Assembly: GCA_963972425.1 (NCBI GenBank)
Contig: CAXAUF010000043.1
Coordinates: 1-25,727 of the forward strand
Reading direction: 5' to 3'
Length of the DNA stretch: 25,727 bases
DNA from: Algorimicrobium sp002414705
GTDB taxonomy: Bacteria; Bacteroidota; Bacteroidia; Flavobacteriales; Flavobacteriaceae
Shown: piece after piece, positions 12,464 to 22,494 of the stretch
How the letters are laid out: each line of letters starts with the position of its first letter
How positions within the stretch are numbered: the first letter of the stretch is position 1
The notes under the pieces: generated by a model
Databases searched by the model: none
What the model was told of the DNA's origin: nothing
Seen by the model: the letters and a program-made list of their open reading frames with translations, nothing else
Translations under genes and position numbers: made by a program

Positions 12464-15400
12464 TTAGTTATAATTAACTTCTTGTTTAGCTTGCATCATT
12501 TCATCAAACTCTTCTTTAGATCCTACGATAATGTTTTCATAAGATCTCATACCAGTACCTGCTGGAATTCTATGTCCTACAATTACATTTTCTTTAAGAC
12601 CTTCAAGTGTATCCACTTTACCATTTACGGCTGCTTCGTTAAGAACTTTAGTCGTTTCTTGGAACGATGCTGCTGATATAAATGACTTGGTTTGTAATGA
12701 TGCTCTTGTAATACCTTGCAATATTGGTGTAGCCGTAGCTGGTTGTGCATCACGTGCTTCAACTAACTTCTTATCTTCACGACGTAATAAAGAATTTTCA
12801 TCTCTTAAATCACGAGGAGAAATAATTTGACCTGCTTTAATATTTACAGAGTCTCCTGGTTCTTCAACTACTTTCATTCCGAAAATTTCATCATTTTCTT
12901 CAATGAAATCTGCTTTGTGAACCAATTGATTTTCTAGGAATGTGGTATCACCAGAATCCATGATTCTAACTTTACGCATCATTTGTCTTACAACAACCTC
13001 AAAGTGCTTATCATTAATTTTCACACCTTGTAAACGATATACTTCTTGTACTTCGTTCACTAAATATTGTTGAACTGCAGAAGGTCCTTTAATATTTAAA
13101 ATATCATTAGGAGTTACAGAACCATCAGATAAAGGCATACCAGCTTTTACAAAGTCATTTTCTTGAACAAGAATCTGGTTTGATAATTTAACCAAGTATT
13201 TCTTAATTTCACCTAGTTTGGATTCTACAATAATTTCACGATTACCACGCTTAATTTTACCGAAAGATACGACACCATCAATAGCACTTACTACTGCTGG
13301 ATTAGATGGGTTACGCGCTTCGAATAATTCTGTTACACGAGGTAAACCACCTGTAATATCTCCAGATTTAGCAGACTTACGAGGTATTTTAACTAAAATC
13401 TTACCAACTTTAATCTTGTCACCATCGTCAATCATTAAGTGAGCTCCAACTGGTAAGTTGTAAGAACGTATAACATTTCCTTTAGCATCTTCAATATGAA
13501 GTGTTGGAATAAGCTTTTTATTTCTAGATTCAGAAATTACTTTTTCTTGGAATCCAGTTTGCTCATCAATTTCTACTTGGTATGTAACACCTTGTTCAAT
13601 GTTTTCATAACGTACTTTACCAGCAAATTCTGAAATAATTACACCATTATATGGATCCCATGAACAAACCACATCACCTTTCTTAAGTGGGTCACCATTT
13701 TTAATATGAATAGTAGAACCGTAAGGAATATTATTGGTACTTAATGTAATACCTGTTTTCTTATCAATTAACTTTAACTCTGATGTACGAGAGATAACAA
13801 TATTAGATTCGTTTCCTTCAGAATCTTCACCTTTAATTGTTTTAAGCTCGTCAATTTCAGCAATACCATCAAACTTAACAATAAGTTTGTTTTCTTCTGA
13901 AATGTTACCTGCAATACCACCTACGTGGAACGTACGCAATGTTAACTGTGTACCTGGTTCTCCAATGGATTGTGCGGCAACTACACCAACAGCTTCACCA
14001 CGTTGTACCATTTTACCAGTTGCAAGATTACGACCATAACATTTAGCACAGATACCTTGTTTAGCTTCACATGTTAAAGCTGAACGTACTTCTACAGCAT
14101 CAACTGGAGAGTTTTCAATAGCTTTAGCAATAACTTCATCAATCATTTGGTTATTAGCAACCAATAATTCATCTGTTAACGGGTTGTAAACATCGTTTAA
14201 TGAAATACGTCCTAAAATACGTTCACCTAAAGTTTCAACAACTTCGTCATTTTTCTTTAAAGGTGAAACTTCAACTCCACGTAACGTACCACAATCAACA
14301 CTATTTACAATAACGTCTTGAGAAACATCTACCAAACGACGTGTTAAGTAACCAGCATCTGCAGTTTTAAGAGCCGTATCGGCAAGACCTTTACGTGCAC
14401 CGTGAGTAGAAATAAAGTATTCTAAAATTGAAAGACCTTCCTTAAAGTTAGAAAGAATTGGATTTTCAATAATTTCACCACCACCTGCAGTAGATTTTTT
14501 CGGTTTGGCCATTAATCCACGCATACCTGTAAGCTGACGAATCTGTTCTTTAGATCCACGAGCTCCAGAATCAAGCATCATATATACCGAGTTGAAACCT
14601 TGTTGATCTTCACGAATACGCTTCATAGACAATTCTGTCAATTCAGCATTCGTAGAGGTCCATATATCAATAACTTGGTTATAACGTTCATTGTTAGTAA
14701 TAAGCCCCATGTTGTAGTTGGCCATAATACCGTCAACTTTAACGTTCGCAGAATCAATCATAGATTGTTTTTCTGGTGGGATAATAATATCACCTAAACT
14801 AAATGATAATCCACCTTGGAATGCGAAGTTATAACCTAATGTTTTAATTTCGTCAAGGAAAGCTGCCGTTTCTGGTACACTTGTTACCTTTAAAATATCA
14901 CCAATAATATTACGAAGTGATTTTTTTGTTAATACTTGGTTAATATAACCAGCAGCATGAGGTACTTTTTCGTTGAATAAAACACGACCTACTGTTGTAT
15001 TAATAACTTGAAGCACAATTTCTCCTGCTTCATTAAAATCATACGTTCTAACTCTAATAGATGCATTTAATTCTACGCGACCTTCGTTATAAGCAATCAC
15101 TACTTCTTCTGGAGAATAGAACGTTAAACCTTCACCTTTAATTTTAACTTCGTCTGTTGATACGCGCTCTTTGGTCATATAATATAAACCAAGTACCATA
15201 TCTTGAGAAGGTACTGCCACTGGCGAACCATTAGCTGGATTTAAAATATTATGCGACGCTAGCATCAACATTTGACATTCTAAAATAGCTTCAGGACCTA
15301 ACGGTAAATGTACAGCCATTTGATCACCATCAAAATCGGCATTAAAAGCCGTTGTAACTAATGGGTGTAACTGAATAGCTTTTCCTTCAATTAATTTTGG

Positions 15401-16765
15401 TTGAAAAGCTTGAATACCTAGTCGGTGAAGCGTAGGAGCTCGGTTAAGCAATACTGGATGTCCTTTAAGAACGTTTTCCAAGATATCCCAAACCACAGGC
15501 TCTCTTTTATCTATAATTTTCTTCGCAGATTTTACAGTTTTAACAATACCTCTTTCAATTAATTTACGAATTACAAAAGGTTTGTATAATTCTGCTGCCA
15601 TATTTTTTGGCAATCCACATTCAAATAACTTTAATTCTGGTCCAACAACAATTACCGAACGTGCTGAATAATCTACACGCTTACCAAGTAAGTTTTGACG
15701 GAAACGTCCTTGCTTACCTTTTAATGAATCGGATAGTGATTTTAATGGTCTGTTAGAATCTGTTTTAACAGCAGATGACTTACGTGTGTTATCAAATAAC
15801 GAATCTACAGATTCCTGTAACATACGTTTTTCGTTACGTAAAATAACTTCTGGTGCTTTAATTTCAACTAAACGCTTTAAACGGTTATTACGAATAATAA
15901 CACGACGGTAAAGATCATTTAAATCTGATGTTGCAAAACGACCACCATCTAATGGCACTAACGGACGTAATTCTGGCGGAATAATTGGAATAACCTTCAT
16001 GATCATCCATTCTGCACGATTTTCACGGTTTTCGTTAGATTCGCGTAATGCTTCAACAACTTGTAAACGCTTTAAAGCTTCTGTTTTACGTTGTTTAGAT
16101 GTTTCTGTATTTGCTTTGTGACGTAATTCAAATGATAATTCATCTAAATTAATACGTGATAAAAGCTCGATTAAACATTCTGCACCCATTTTAGCCAAGA
16201 ATTTATTTGGATCATTGTCGTCCAAATATTGATTCTCTTTTGGTAGGGTTTCTAATATGTTTAAATATTCTTCTTCAGTCAGGAAGTCCATTTTTTGAAC
16301 GGGTTCTCCTTCTGCATTTTTAGCATTACCTGGTTGTATTACTACGTAACGTTCGTAGTAAATAATCATATCTAATTTTTTAGATGGTAACCCAAGTAAG
16401 TAACCAATTTTGTTTGGTAATGAACGGAAATACCAGATATGCGCAACTGGAACCACTAAATTAATGTGTCCAACACGATCACGACGTACTTTCTTTTCTG
16501 TTACTTCTACACCACAACGGTCACATACGATACCTTTATATCGGATACGTTTATATTTTCCACAGGCACATTCGTAATCCTTTACAGGACCAAAAATACG
16601 CTCACAGAACAAACCATCACGTTCAGGTTTATGAGTTCGATAATTGATAGTTTCTGGCTTTAGAACTTCACCGCGAGATTCTGCTAAAATAGACTCTGGT
16701 GATGCTAAACCAATGGAGATTTTGTTAAATCTCTGTACTGTATTCTTATCTTGTTTTCTTGCCAT
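12464..16765 (-). CDS. rpoC: DNA-directed RNA polymerase subunit beta'
   Basis: The 1433-aa catalytic subunit is complete. The N-terminal zinc site uses Cys66, Cys68, Cys81 and Cys84 (ECACGK ... CDRCGVE). The lid/rudder region follows, with the Mg-binding active-site motif NADFDGD at 475-481. The second zinc site has CGTLRG and the CEAKQGICAKCYG cluster, and the trigger-loop region QSIGEPGTQLTLRTFHVGG is present. Length is typical for Bacteroidetes beta', which lack the large proteobacterial insert. It follows rpoB after a 106-nt spacer with an inverted repeat. Confidence 0.99.
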   Translation of the reverse strand: MARKQDKNTVQRFNKISIGLASPESILAESRGEVLKPETINYRTHKPERDGLFCERIFGPVKDYECACGKYKRIRYKGIVCDRCGVEVTEKKVRRDRVGHINLVVPVAHIWYFRSLPNKIGYLLGLPSKKLDMIIYYERYVVIQPGNAKNAEGEPVQKMDFLTEEEYLNILETLPKENQYLDDNDPNKFLAKMGAECLIELLSRINLDELSFELRHKANTETSKQRKTEALKRLQVVEALRESNENRENRAEWMIMKVIPIIPPELRPLVPLDGGRFATSDLNDLYRRVIIRNNRLKRLVEIKAPEVILRNEKRMLQESVDSLFDNTRKSSAVKTDSNRPLKSLSDSLKGKQGRFRQNLLGKRVDYSARSVIVVGPELKLFECGLPKNMAAELYKPFVIRKLIERGIVKTVKSAKKIIDKREPVVWDILENVLKGHPVLLNRAPTLHRLGIQAFQPKLIEGKAIQLHPLVTTAFNADFDGDQMAVHLPLGPEAILECQMLMLASHNILNPANGSPVAVPSQDMVLGLYYMTKERVSTDEVKIKGEGLTFYSPEEVVIAYNEGRVELNASIRVRTYDFNEAGEIVLQVINTTVGRVLFNEKVPHAAGYINQVLTKKSLRNIIGDILKVTSVPETAAFLDEIKTLGYNFAFQGGLSFSLGDIIIPPEKQSMIDSANVKVDGIMANYNMGLITNNERYNQVIDIWTSTNAELTELSMKRIREDQQGFNSVYMMLDSGARGSKEQIRQLTGMRGLMAKPKKSTAGGGEIIENPILSNFKEGLSILEYFISTHGARKGLADTALKTADAGYLTRRLVDVSQDVIVNSVDCGTLRGVEVSPLKKNDEVVETLGERILGRISLNDVYNPLTDELLVANNQMIDEVIAKAIENSPVDAVEVRSALTCEAKQGICAKCYGRNLATGKMVQRGEAVGVVAAQSIGEPGTQLTLRTFHVGGIAGNISEENKLIVKFDGIAEIDELKTIKGEDSEGNESNIVISRTSELKLIDKKTGITLSTNNIPYGSTIHIKNGDPLKKGDVVCSWDPYNGVIISEFAGKVRYENIEQGVTYQVEIDEQTGFQEKVISESRNKKLIPTLHIEDAKGNVIRSYNLPVGAHLMIDDGDKIKVGKILVKIPRKSAKSGDITGGLPRVTELFEARNPSNPAVVSAIDGVVSFGKIKRGNREIIVESKLGEIKKYLVKLSNQILVQENDFVKAGMPLSDGSVTPNDILNIKGPSAVQQYLVNEVQEVYRLQGVKINDKHFEVVVRQMMRKVRIMDSGDTTFLENQLVHKADFIEENDEIFGMKVVEEPGDSVNIKAGQIISPRDLRDENSLLRREDKKLVEARDAQPATATPILQGITRASLQTKSFISAASFQETTKVLNEAAVNGKVDTLEGLKENVIVGHRIPAGTGMRSYENIIVGSKEEFDEMMQAKQEVNYN

Positions 16766-16773
16766 GTTTTTTA

Positions 16774-16866
16774 AGTCTTCAGTTTTCAGTTGCAGTATTC
16801 AGTTTGAGTTTTAAGTAATATTGATTCCCATAAAACCGCCAACTGAATACTGTTGACTGTAAACTA
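16774..16866. repeat. Inverted repeat in the rpoB-rpoC spacer
   Basis: CAGTATTCAGTT (16793-16804) and its perfect complement AACTGAATACTG (16841-16852) flank a 36-nt loop. The arms extend imperfectly to about 16774 and 16866 and consist of repeated CAGT/TTCAGT words (TTCAGTTTTCAGTTGCAGTATTCAG-like pattern). It resembles the CAGT-rich interspersed intergenic repeats I associate with flavobacteria. In the rpoBC mRNA it would fold into a long hairpin. Confidence 0.7.
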
Positions 16867-16871
16867 TTTTT

Positions 16872-19800
16872 TTACTCTTCTAATCTAATGTCTAGTCCTA
16901 AACCTTTCAATTCGTGCATAAGTACGTTGAAGGATTCTGGTAAACCAGGTTCTGGCATTGGTTCTCCTTTAACAATACTTTCGTATGTTTTAGCTCTACC
17001 AATTACATCATCAGATTTAACTGTCAATATTTCTCTTAATGTTGCAGATGCGCCATAAGCCTCTAATGCCCAAACTTCCATTTCACCAAAACGTTGACCA
17101 CCAAATTGTGCTTTACCACCTAATGGTTGTTGTGTAATTAATGAGTATGGTCCAATAGAACGTGCGTGCATTTTATCATCAACCATGTGACCAAGTTTCA
17201 GCATGTAGATAACACCTACTGTTGCTGGTTGATCAAAACGATTTCCTGTTCCTCCATCATATAAATATGTATGTCCAAATCTTGGAATTCCAGCTTCGTC
17301 TGTAAATTCATTAATTTGATCAAGTGTTGCACCATCAAAAATAGGCGTAGCATATGTACGGTTTAATTTTTGACCTGCCCAACCAAGAACAGTTTCATAA
17401 ATCTGCCCAATGTTCATACGAGATGGTACACCAAGTGGATTTAATACAATATCAACAGGTGTTCCGTCTTCAAGGAATGGCATATCTTCTTGGCGAACAA
17501 TACGCGCAACAATACCTTTATTACCGTGACGACCTGCCATTTTATCACCTACTTTTAGTTTACGTTTTTTAGCAATGTAAACTTTAGCTAGTTTGATAAT
17601 ACCTGCTGGTAATTCATCACCTACAGAAATTGTAAACTTCTCACGACGTAAAGAACCTTGTAAGTCGTTTTCTTTAATTTTATAGTTGTGAATTAAATCG
17701 GCTACTAATTTATTTGTATAATCATCTGTGGTCCAAGATCCAGCTGTTAAATGCGTATAATCATCAACTGCATTTAACATTTTAAGCGTGTATTTCTTAC
17801 CTTTTGGTAAAACTTCTTCACCTAAATCATTAAAGACACCTTGAGCTGTTTTACCACTTACAATGTTGAATAGTTTTTCAACTAAAACATCTTGTAAATC
17901 GTCAAACTTTTTGAAGTATAATGCTTCTAATGCTGCAATGTCTTCTTTATCTTGAGCTCTCTTACGCTTATCTTTAACCGCTCGAGCAAATAATTTTTTA
18001 TCAATTACAACACCATTTAATGAAGGTGATGCTTTTAATGATGCATCTTTAACATCACCGGCTTTATCACCAAAAATAGCACGTAATAATTTCTCTTCAG
18101 GAGTTGGGTCTGATTCTCCTTTTGGTGTAATTTTACCAATAAGAATATCTCCAGGCTTCACTTCTGCTCCAACACGAATCATACCGTGTTCATCTAAATC
18201 TTTAGTTGCTTCTTCTGATACGTTAGGAATATCATTAGTTAATTCTTCGTTACCTAATTTAGTATCACGAACTTCTAATGAGTATTCATCAATATGAATA
18301 GATGTAAAAACATCGTTTCTAACAACTTCTTCAGAAATTACAATAGCATCCTCAAAGTTATACCCTTTCCAAGGCATAAAGGCTACTTTCATATTTCTAC
18401 CTAAAGCTAATTCACCTTTTTGAGTCGCATACCCTTCACAAAGAACTTGACCTTTTTTAATTTTATCGCCTTTTTGAACAATTGGCTTTAAATTAATTGA
18501 GGTTCCTTGGTTGGTTTTTCTAAACTTAACAAGAGGATATGTTTTGGTATCGCTTTCAAAGCTAACTTTTGCTTCGTCTTCAGTTCTATCATATTTGATA
18601 GTGATTTCGTTAGCATCAACATATTGTACAACACCACTTCCTTCCGCATTTATTAAAACACGAGAATCTGATGCTACTTGTCTTTCTAAACCTGTTCCAA
18701 CAATTGGTGCTTGCGGACGTAAAAGTGGTACGGCCTGACGCATCATGTTAGATCCCATTAATGCACGGTTGGCATCATCATGTTCCAAGAATGGAATTAA
18801 AGATGCTGAAATAGATGCAATTTGATTAGGTGCAACGTCGGTATAATCTACTTGAGTTGGGTCTATTACAGGGAAGTCACCTTCCATACGTGCAATTACC
18901 TTATCATGTAAAATTTTACCATTCTCATCAACTTTAACCGTTGCTTGAGCAATTAATTTCTCTTCTTCTTCTTCAGCACTTAAGTAAATAGGTGTGCTCT
19001 TAATATCTACAACACCATCTGTAACCTTACGGTAAGGTGTTTCAATGAATCCCATAGAATTCACTTTAGCAAATACTGAAAGTGATGAAATTAAACCAAT
19101 GTTTGGTCCTTCTGGTGTTTCAATAGGACATAAACGTCCGTAGTGTGTATAGTGAACATCACGTACCTCAAAACCGGCTCTTTCACGAGATAAACCTCCT
19201 GGTCCTAATGCTGAAAGACGACGCTTATGCGTAATTTCAGCAAGTGGATTGGTTTGATCCATGAATTGCGATAATTGGTTTGTACCAAAGAATGAATTAA
19301 TTACAGACGATAATGTCTTGGCATTAATTAAATCTATTGGTGTAAACACCTCATTATCACGCACATTCATACGCTCACGAATTGTACGTGCCATACGTGC
19401 TAAACCAACACCAAACTGTTGTGATAATTGCTCACCAACTGTACGTACACGACGGTTAGATAAGTGGTCAATATCATCAATCTCTGCTTTAGAGTTTATA
19501 AGCTCTATTAAGTATTTAATAATGGTAATAATATCTTCTTTGGTAAGCACTTGCTTATCCATTCCAATATCAAGACCTAATTTTTTGTTCATTCTGTAAC
19601 GACCTACTTCACCTAAAGAGTAACGTTGGTCTGAAAAGAATAATTTGTCAATAATACCACGTGCAGTTTCCTCATCTGGCGGCTCCGCGTTACGTAATTG
19701 ACGGTATATATGTTCAACAGCCTCTTTTTCAGAGTTAGTTGGATCTTTCTGTAATGTGTTGTGAATAATTGCGTAATCACCTTGTTGTGCACTTTCCTTG

Positions 19801-20684
19801 TGTAAAAGAATTGTTTTCACACTCGTTTCAAGGATTTCTTCAATATTATCTTTATCAAGAACGGTATCACGATCTAAAACAATTTCGTTACGTTCAATGG
19901 ATACTACTTCGCCTGTATCTTCATCAACAAAATCTTCATGCCATGTGTTAAGAACACGTGCTGCAAGTTTACGACCTTGTACTTTTTTAAGACCTGCTTT
20001 AGAAACTTTAATTTCTTCAGCAAGATCAAAAATTTCTAAAATATCCTTATCACGTTCAAAGCCAATAGCTCTAAATAACGTTGTAACAGGTAATTTTTTC
20101 TTACGGTCAATATACGCATACATCACTTGGTTAATATCTGTAGCGAATTCGATCCAAGATCCTTTAAATGGAATAACTCTGGCCGAATATAATTTTGTAC
20201 CATTTGCATGGAATGATTGACCAAAGAATACACCTGGTGATCTATGTAACTGAGACACAACTACACGCTCTGCACCATTGATACAAAAAGTACCAGAAGG
20301 CGTCATGTAAGGAATTGTTCCTAAATACACATCTTGAACAATGGTCTCGAAATCCTCATGTTCAGGGTCTGTACAGTACAATTTAAGTCTAGCCTTAAGC
20401 GGTACGCTGTATGTAAGTCCACGTTCTATACATTCTTCAATAGTATAACGTGGTGGATCAATAAAGTAATCTAAAAATTCTAAAACAAATTGATTACGTG
20501 TGTCTGTAATTGGGAAGTTTTCCAAAAAGGTGTTGTATAAACCTTCGTCTCCTCTTTCTTCAGATTTAGTTTCTAGCTGGAAAAAATCCTGGAAGGATTT
20601 TATCTGAATATCCATAAAATCTGGATATTCTGTTCTATTTACAATAGACGAGAAATTTAATCTTTCAGCTTGTTTTGCTAACAT
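16872..20684 (-). CDS. rpoB: DNA-directed RNA polymerase subunit beta
   Basis: The 1270-aa subunit is complete. Recognisable blocks are the N-terminal YPDFMDIQIKSFQDFFQLE, the rifampicin region (FFGTNQLSQFMDQTNPLAEITHKRRLSALGPGG), ETPEGPNIGLI, GYNFEDAIVISE, the KVGDKMAGRHGNKG motif at the active centre, and the C-terminal GGQRFGEMEVWALEAYGA. No resistance-type change stands out in the rifampicin region. The open frame starts one codon earlier with TTG (20687), but ATG 20684 (MLAKQAERLNF) fits the family. It is preceded by a 122-nt leader with two hairpins. Confidence 0.99.
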   Translation of the reverse strand: MLAKQAERLNFSSIVNRTEYPDFMDIQIKSFQDFFQLETKSEERGDEGLYNTFLENFPITDTRNQFVLEFLDYFIDPPRYTIEECIERGLTYSVPLKARLKLYCTDPEHEDFETIVQDVYLGTIPYMTPSGTFCINGAERVVVSQLHRSPGVFFGQSFHANGTKLYSARVIPFKGSWIEFATDINQVMYAYIDRKKKLPVTTLFRAIGFERDKDILEIFDLAEEIKVSKAGLKKVQGRKLAARVLNTWHEDFVDEDTGEVVSIERNEIVLDRDTVLDKDNIEEILETSVKTILLHKESAQQGDYAIIHNTLQKDPTNSEKEAVEHIYRQLRNAEPPDEETARGIIDKLFFSDQRYSLGEVGRYRMNKKLGLDIGMDKQVLTKEDIITIIKYLIELINSKAEIDDIDHLSNRRVRTVGEQLSQQFGVGLARMARTIRERMNVRDNEVFTPIDLINAKTLSSVINSFFGTNQLSQFMDQTNPLAEITHKRRLSALGPGGLSRERAGFEVRDVHYTHYGRLCPIETPEGPNIGLISSLSVFAKVNSMGFIETPYRKVTDGVVDIKSTPIYLSAEEEEEKLIAQATVKVDENGKILHDKVIARMEGDFPVIDPTQVDYTDVAPNQIASISASLIPFLEHDDANRALMGSNMMRQAVPLLRPQAPIVGTGLERQVASDSRVLINAEGSGVVQYVDANEITIKYDRTEDEAKVSFESDTKTYPLVKFRKTNQGTSINLKPIVQKGDKIKKGQVLCEGYATQKGELALGRNMKVAFMPWKGYNFEDAIVISEEVVRNDVFTSIHIDEYSLEVRDTKLGNEELTNDIPNVSEEATKDLDEHGMIRVGAEVKPGDILIGKITPKGESDPTPEEKLLRAIFGDKAGDVKDASLKASPSLNGVVIDKKLFARAVKDKRKRAQDKEDIAALEALYFKKFDDLQDVLVEKLFNIVSGKTAQGVFNDLGEEVLPKGKKYTLKMLNAVDDYTHLTAGSWTTDDYTNKLVADLIHNYKIKENDLQGSLRREKFTISVGDELPAGIIKLAKVYIAKKRKLKVGDKMAGRHGNKGIVARIVRQEDMPFLEDGTPVDIVLNPLGVPSRMNIGQIYETVLGWAGQKLNRTYATPIFDGATLDQINEFTDEAGIPRFGHTYLYDGGTGNRFDQPATVGVIYMLKLGHMVDDKMHARSIGPYSLITQQPLGGKAQFGGQRFGEMEVWALEAYGASATLREILTVKSDDVIGRAKTYESIVKGEPMPEPGLPESFNVLMHELKGLGLDIRLEE

Positions 20685-20710
20685 CAATGGGCGGAATTTT
20701 GATTAAAAAA

Positions 20711-20742
20711 AATAAAATAGCGTATGTAACGATTATATACGC
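20711..20742 (-). terminator. Terminator-like hairpin before rpoB (candidate attenuator)
   Basis: On the - strand a 6-bp stem GCGTAT/ATACGC (20737-20742 / 20720-20725, loop 11 nt) is followed by a T-rich run (complement of 20703-20719). It is weak and sits between rplL and rpoB, where partial termination commonly sets the ratio of ribosomal protein to polymerase transcripts. The role is inferred by analogy with other bacteria. Confidence 0.5.
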
Positions 20743-20747
20743 AAAAT

Positions 20748-20784
20748 GGTCTAGGTCTAAAAGTGTTTACTTCAGACCTAAACC
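20748..20784 (-). other. Stable hairpin in the rplL-rpoB spacer
   Basis: Arms GGTCTAGGTCT (20748-20758) and AGACCTAAACC (20774-20784) form 11 bp with one mismatch or wobble and a 15-nt loop. No T-run follows in either direction, so it is better explained as a processing or stability element than a terminator. Confidence 0.55.
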
Positions 20785-20806
20785 GTAATGATTTTGAGTG
20801 CTTAAA

Positions 20807-21181
20807 TTACTTAAGCTCAACCTCTGCTCCTGCTTCCTCTAATTGAGTTTTAAGAGCTTCTGCTTCATCTTTAGAAACACCTTCTTTAACAGCGCTTGGT
20901 GCACCATCAACTAATTCTTTAGCTTCTTTTAAACCTAATCCAGTTAATTCTTTAACTAGTTTTACAACTGCTAATTTAGAACCTCCAGCGGCTTTAAGGA
21001 TTACATCAAATTCAGTTTGCTCTTCAGCAGCGTCTCCACCACCAGCAGCTGGACCAGCCATAGCTACAGCAGCAGCTGCAGGCTCGATACCATACTCATC
21101 TTTTAATATAGTTGCTAATTCGTTTACTTCTTTTACAGTTAAGTTAACTAATTGTTCTGCGAAATCTTTTAAATCTGCCAT
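20807..21181 (-). CDS. rplL: 50S ribosomal protein L7/L12
   Basis: This 124-aa stalk protein recruits translational GTPases. The N-terminal dimerisation helices (DFAEQLVNLTVKEVNELATIL) are followed by the Ala/Gly-rich hinge (about 36-52) and the C-terminal domain with FDVILKAAG, KLAVVKLVKELTGLGLKEAKELV and AEALKTQLEEAGAEVELK. Follows rplJ by 65 nt and is followed by the structured spacer before rpoB. Confidence 0.98.
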   Translation of the reverse strand: MADLKDFAEQLVNLTVKEVNELATILKDEYGIEPAAAAVAMAGPAAGGGDAAEEQTEFDVILKAAGGSKLAVVKLVKELTGLGLKEAKELVDGAPSAVKEGVSKDEAEALKTQLEEAGAEVELK

Positions 21182-21246
21182 TTTTCTATCGTTTTAATAA
21201 ATTTTTAATAATAATATAATTGTAATTAAGTGCGTACTATTTAATA

Positions 21247-21768
21247 CTATCCTTCTTTTTCAGATAGTGTTTTTAAAATCCCTGCTAATTTACCACCACT
21301 TGATTTAAGTGCTGAAATAACATTTTTAGCTGGTGATTGTAATAAGCCAATAATATCACCGATAACTTCTTCTTTAGATTTGATATTAACTAACGCATCT
21401 AAATTTTCGTCACCAATGTATACAGCTTCCTCAATAAATGCTCCTTTTAAAAGTGGCATTGTTGATTTTTTACGGAAGTTCTGGATTACTTTGGCTGGTG
21501 CATTACCAACTTCAGAATACATGATTGAGGTGTTTCCTTTCAATATTGAAGGTAAGTTACCGAAATCTTTATCTGATGCTTCCATTGCTTTTTCAAGCAA
21601 AGTATTTTTAACTACTGACAATTTGATATTTGCCTTAAAACAAGCACGACGTAAATCTGATGTCGAACCTGCGTTTAATCCTGAAATATCTGCTAAATAA
21701 ATAATATTATTATCGGCTAATTGTGCAGTTAATTCTTCAATTACTTGTGATTTTTCTTCTCTAGTCAT
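21247..21768 (-). CDS. rplJ: 50S ribosomal protein L10
   Basis: The 173-aa base of the ribosomal stalk carries L7/L12 dimers on its C-terminal helix. Typical blocks are MTREEKSQVIEELTAQL, ADISGLNAGSTSDLRR, the SVVKNTLLEKAM strand-helix and the C-terminal helix (PAKNVISALKSSGGKLAGILKTLSEKE). The gap to rplA is only 19 nt, so there is no room for a long L10-binding leader directly upstream as in E. coli; any autogenous control site must lie elsewhere. Confidence 0.97.
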   Translation of the reverse strand: MTREEKSQVIEELTAQLADNNIIYLADISGLNAGSTSDLRRACFKANIKLSVVKNTLLEKAMEASDKDFGNLPSILKGNTSIMYSEVGNAPAKVIQNFRKKSTMPLLKGAFIEEAVYIGDENLDALVNIKSKEEVIGDIIGLLQSPAKNVISALKSSGGKLAGILKTLSEKEG

Positions 21769-21787
21769 AATAAAAGTTTTAAACTAC

Positions 21788-22477
21788 TTAACCAATCTTA
21801 TTATCTACAGCTATACTTGGGCTCATGGTACTTGACATAAAAATGCTCTTCACATAAACTCCTTTAGCAGCAGTTGGTTTAAGTTTCATTATTGTTTGTA
21901 ATAATTCGTTTGCATTCCCTGCAATTTTATCAGCACTGAAAGATGCTTTTCCTATAGATGCGTGTACAATACCAGTTTTATCAACTTTAAAGTCAATTTT
22001 ACCAGCTTTTACATCGCTTACAGCTTTACCAATATCCATTGTTACAGTACCTGTCTTTGGATTAGGCATTAAACCACGAGGACCTAATACACGTCCTAAA
22101 GGACCTAATTTACCCATAACACTTGGCATAGTTACAATAACATCTACGTTTGTCCAACCACCTTTAATTTTTTCAAGGTACTCATCTAAACCTACGAAGT
22201 CTGCACCTGCTTCTTTAGCTTCCGCTTCTTTGTCTGGTGTAACTAATGCTAAAACTTTTACGTCTTTACCAGTACCGTGAGGAAGCGTTACAACGCCTCT
22301 TACCATTTGATTTGCTTTTCTAGGATCTACGCCTAAACGTATAGCCAAGTCTACAGATGCATCAAATTTAGTATTGGTTATTTCTTTTATTAATGCTGAT
22401 GCTTCAACCACAGAATATACTCTTCCTTTCTCGATTTTAGCTACAGCTTCTTTTTGTTTCTTTGTTAATCTTGCCAT
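21788..22477 (-). CDS. rplA: 50S ribosomal protein L1
   Basis: This 229-aa L1-stalk protein binds 23S rRNA near the E site and in many bacteria represses its own rplKA mRNA. Family blocks are seen: MARLTKKQKEAVAKIEKGR, FDASVDLAIRLGVDPRKANQMVRG, LPHGTGKDVKVLAL, GPLGRVLGPRGLMPNPKTGTVT and GKIDFKVDKTGIVHASIGK. It lies 17 nt downstream of rplK, so the pair is cotranscribed. Confidence 0.98.
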   Translation of the reverse strand: MARLTKKQKEAVAKIEKGRVYSVVEASALIKEITNTKFDASVDLAIRLGVDPRKANQMVRGVVTLPHGTGKDVKVLALVTPDKEAEAKEAGADFVGLDEYLEKIKGGWTNVDVIVTMPSVMGKLGPLGRVLGPRGLMPNPKTGTVTMDIGKAVSDVKAGKIDFKVDKTGIVHASIGKASFSADKIAGNANELLQTIMKLKPTAAKGVYVKSIFMSSTMSPSIAVDNKIG

Positions 22478-22494
22478 TTTACAATTTTTTTAGA

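Noticed and set aside
13218..14039. Long + strand frames opposite rpoC (and similar ones opposite rpoB)
   Set aside because: They are antisense to highly conserved coding sequence, have low-complexity Ser/Leu/Ile composition and no start context.
20685..20687. TTG start for rpoB one codon upstream of ATG
   Set aside because: The directly following ATG gives the usual N-terminus and is the stronger start codon.
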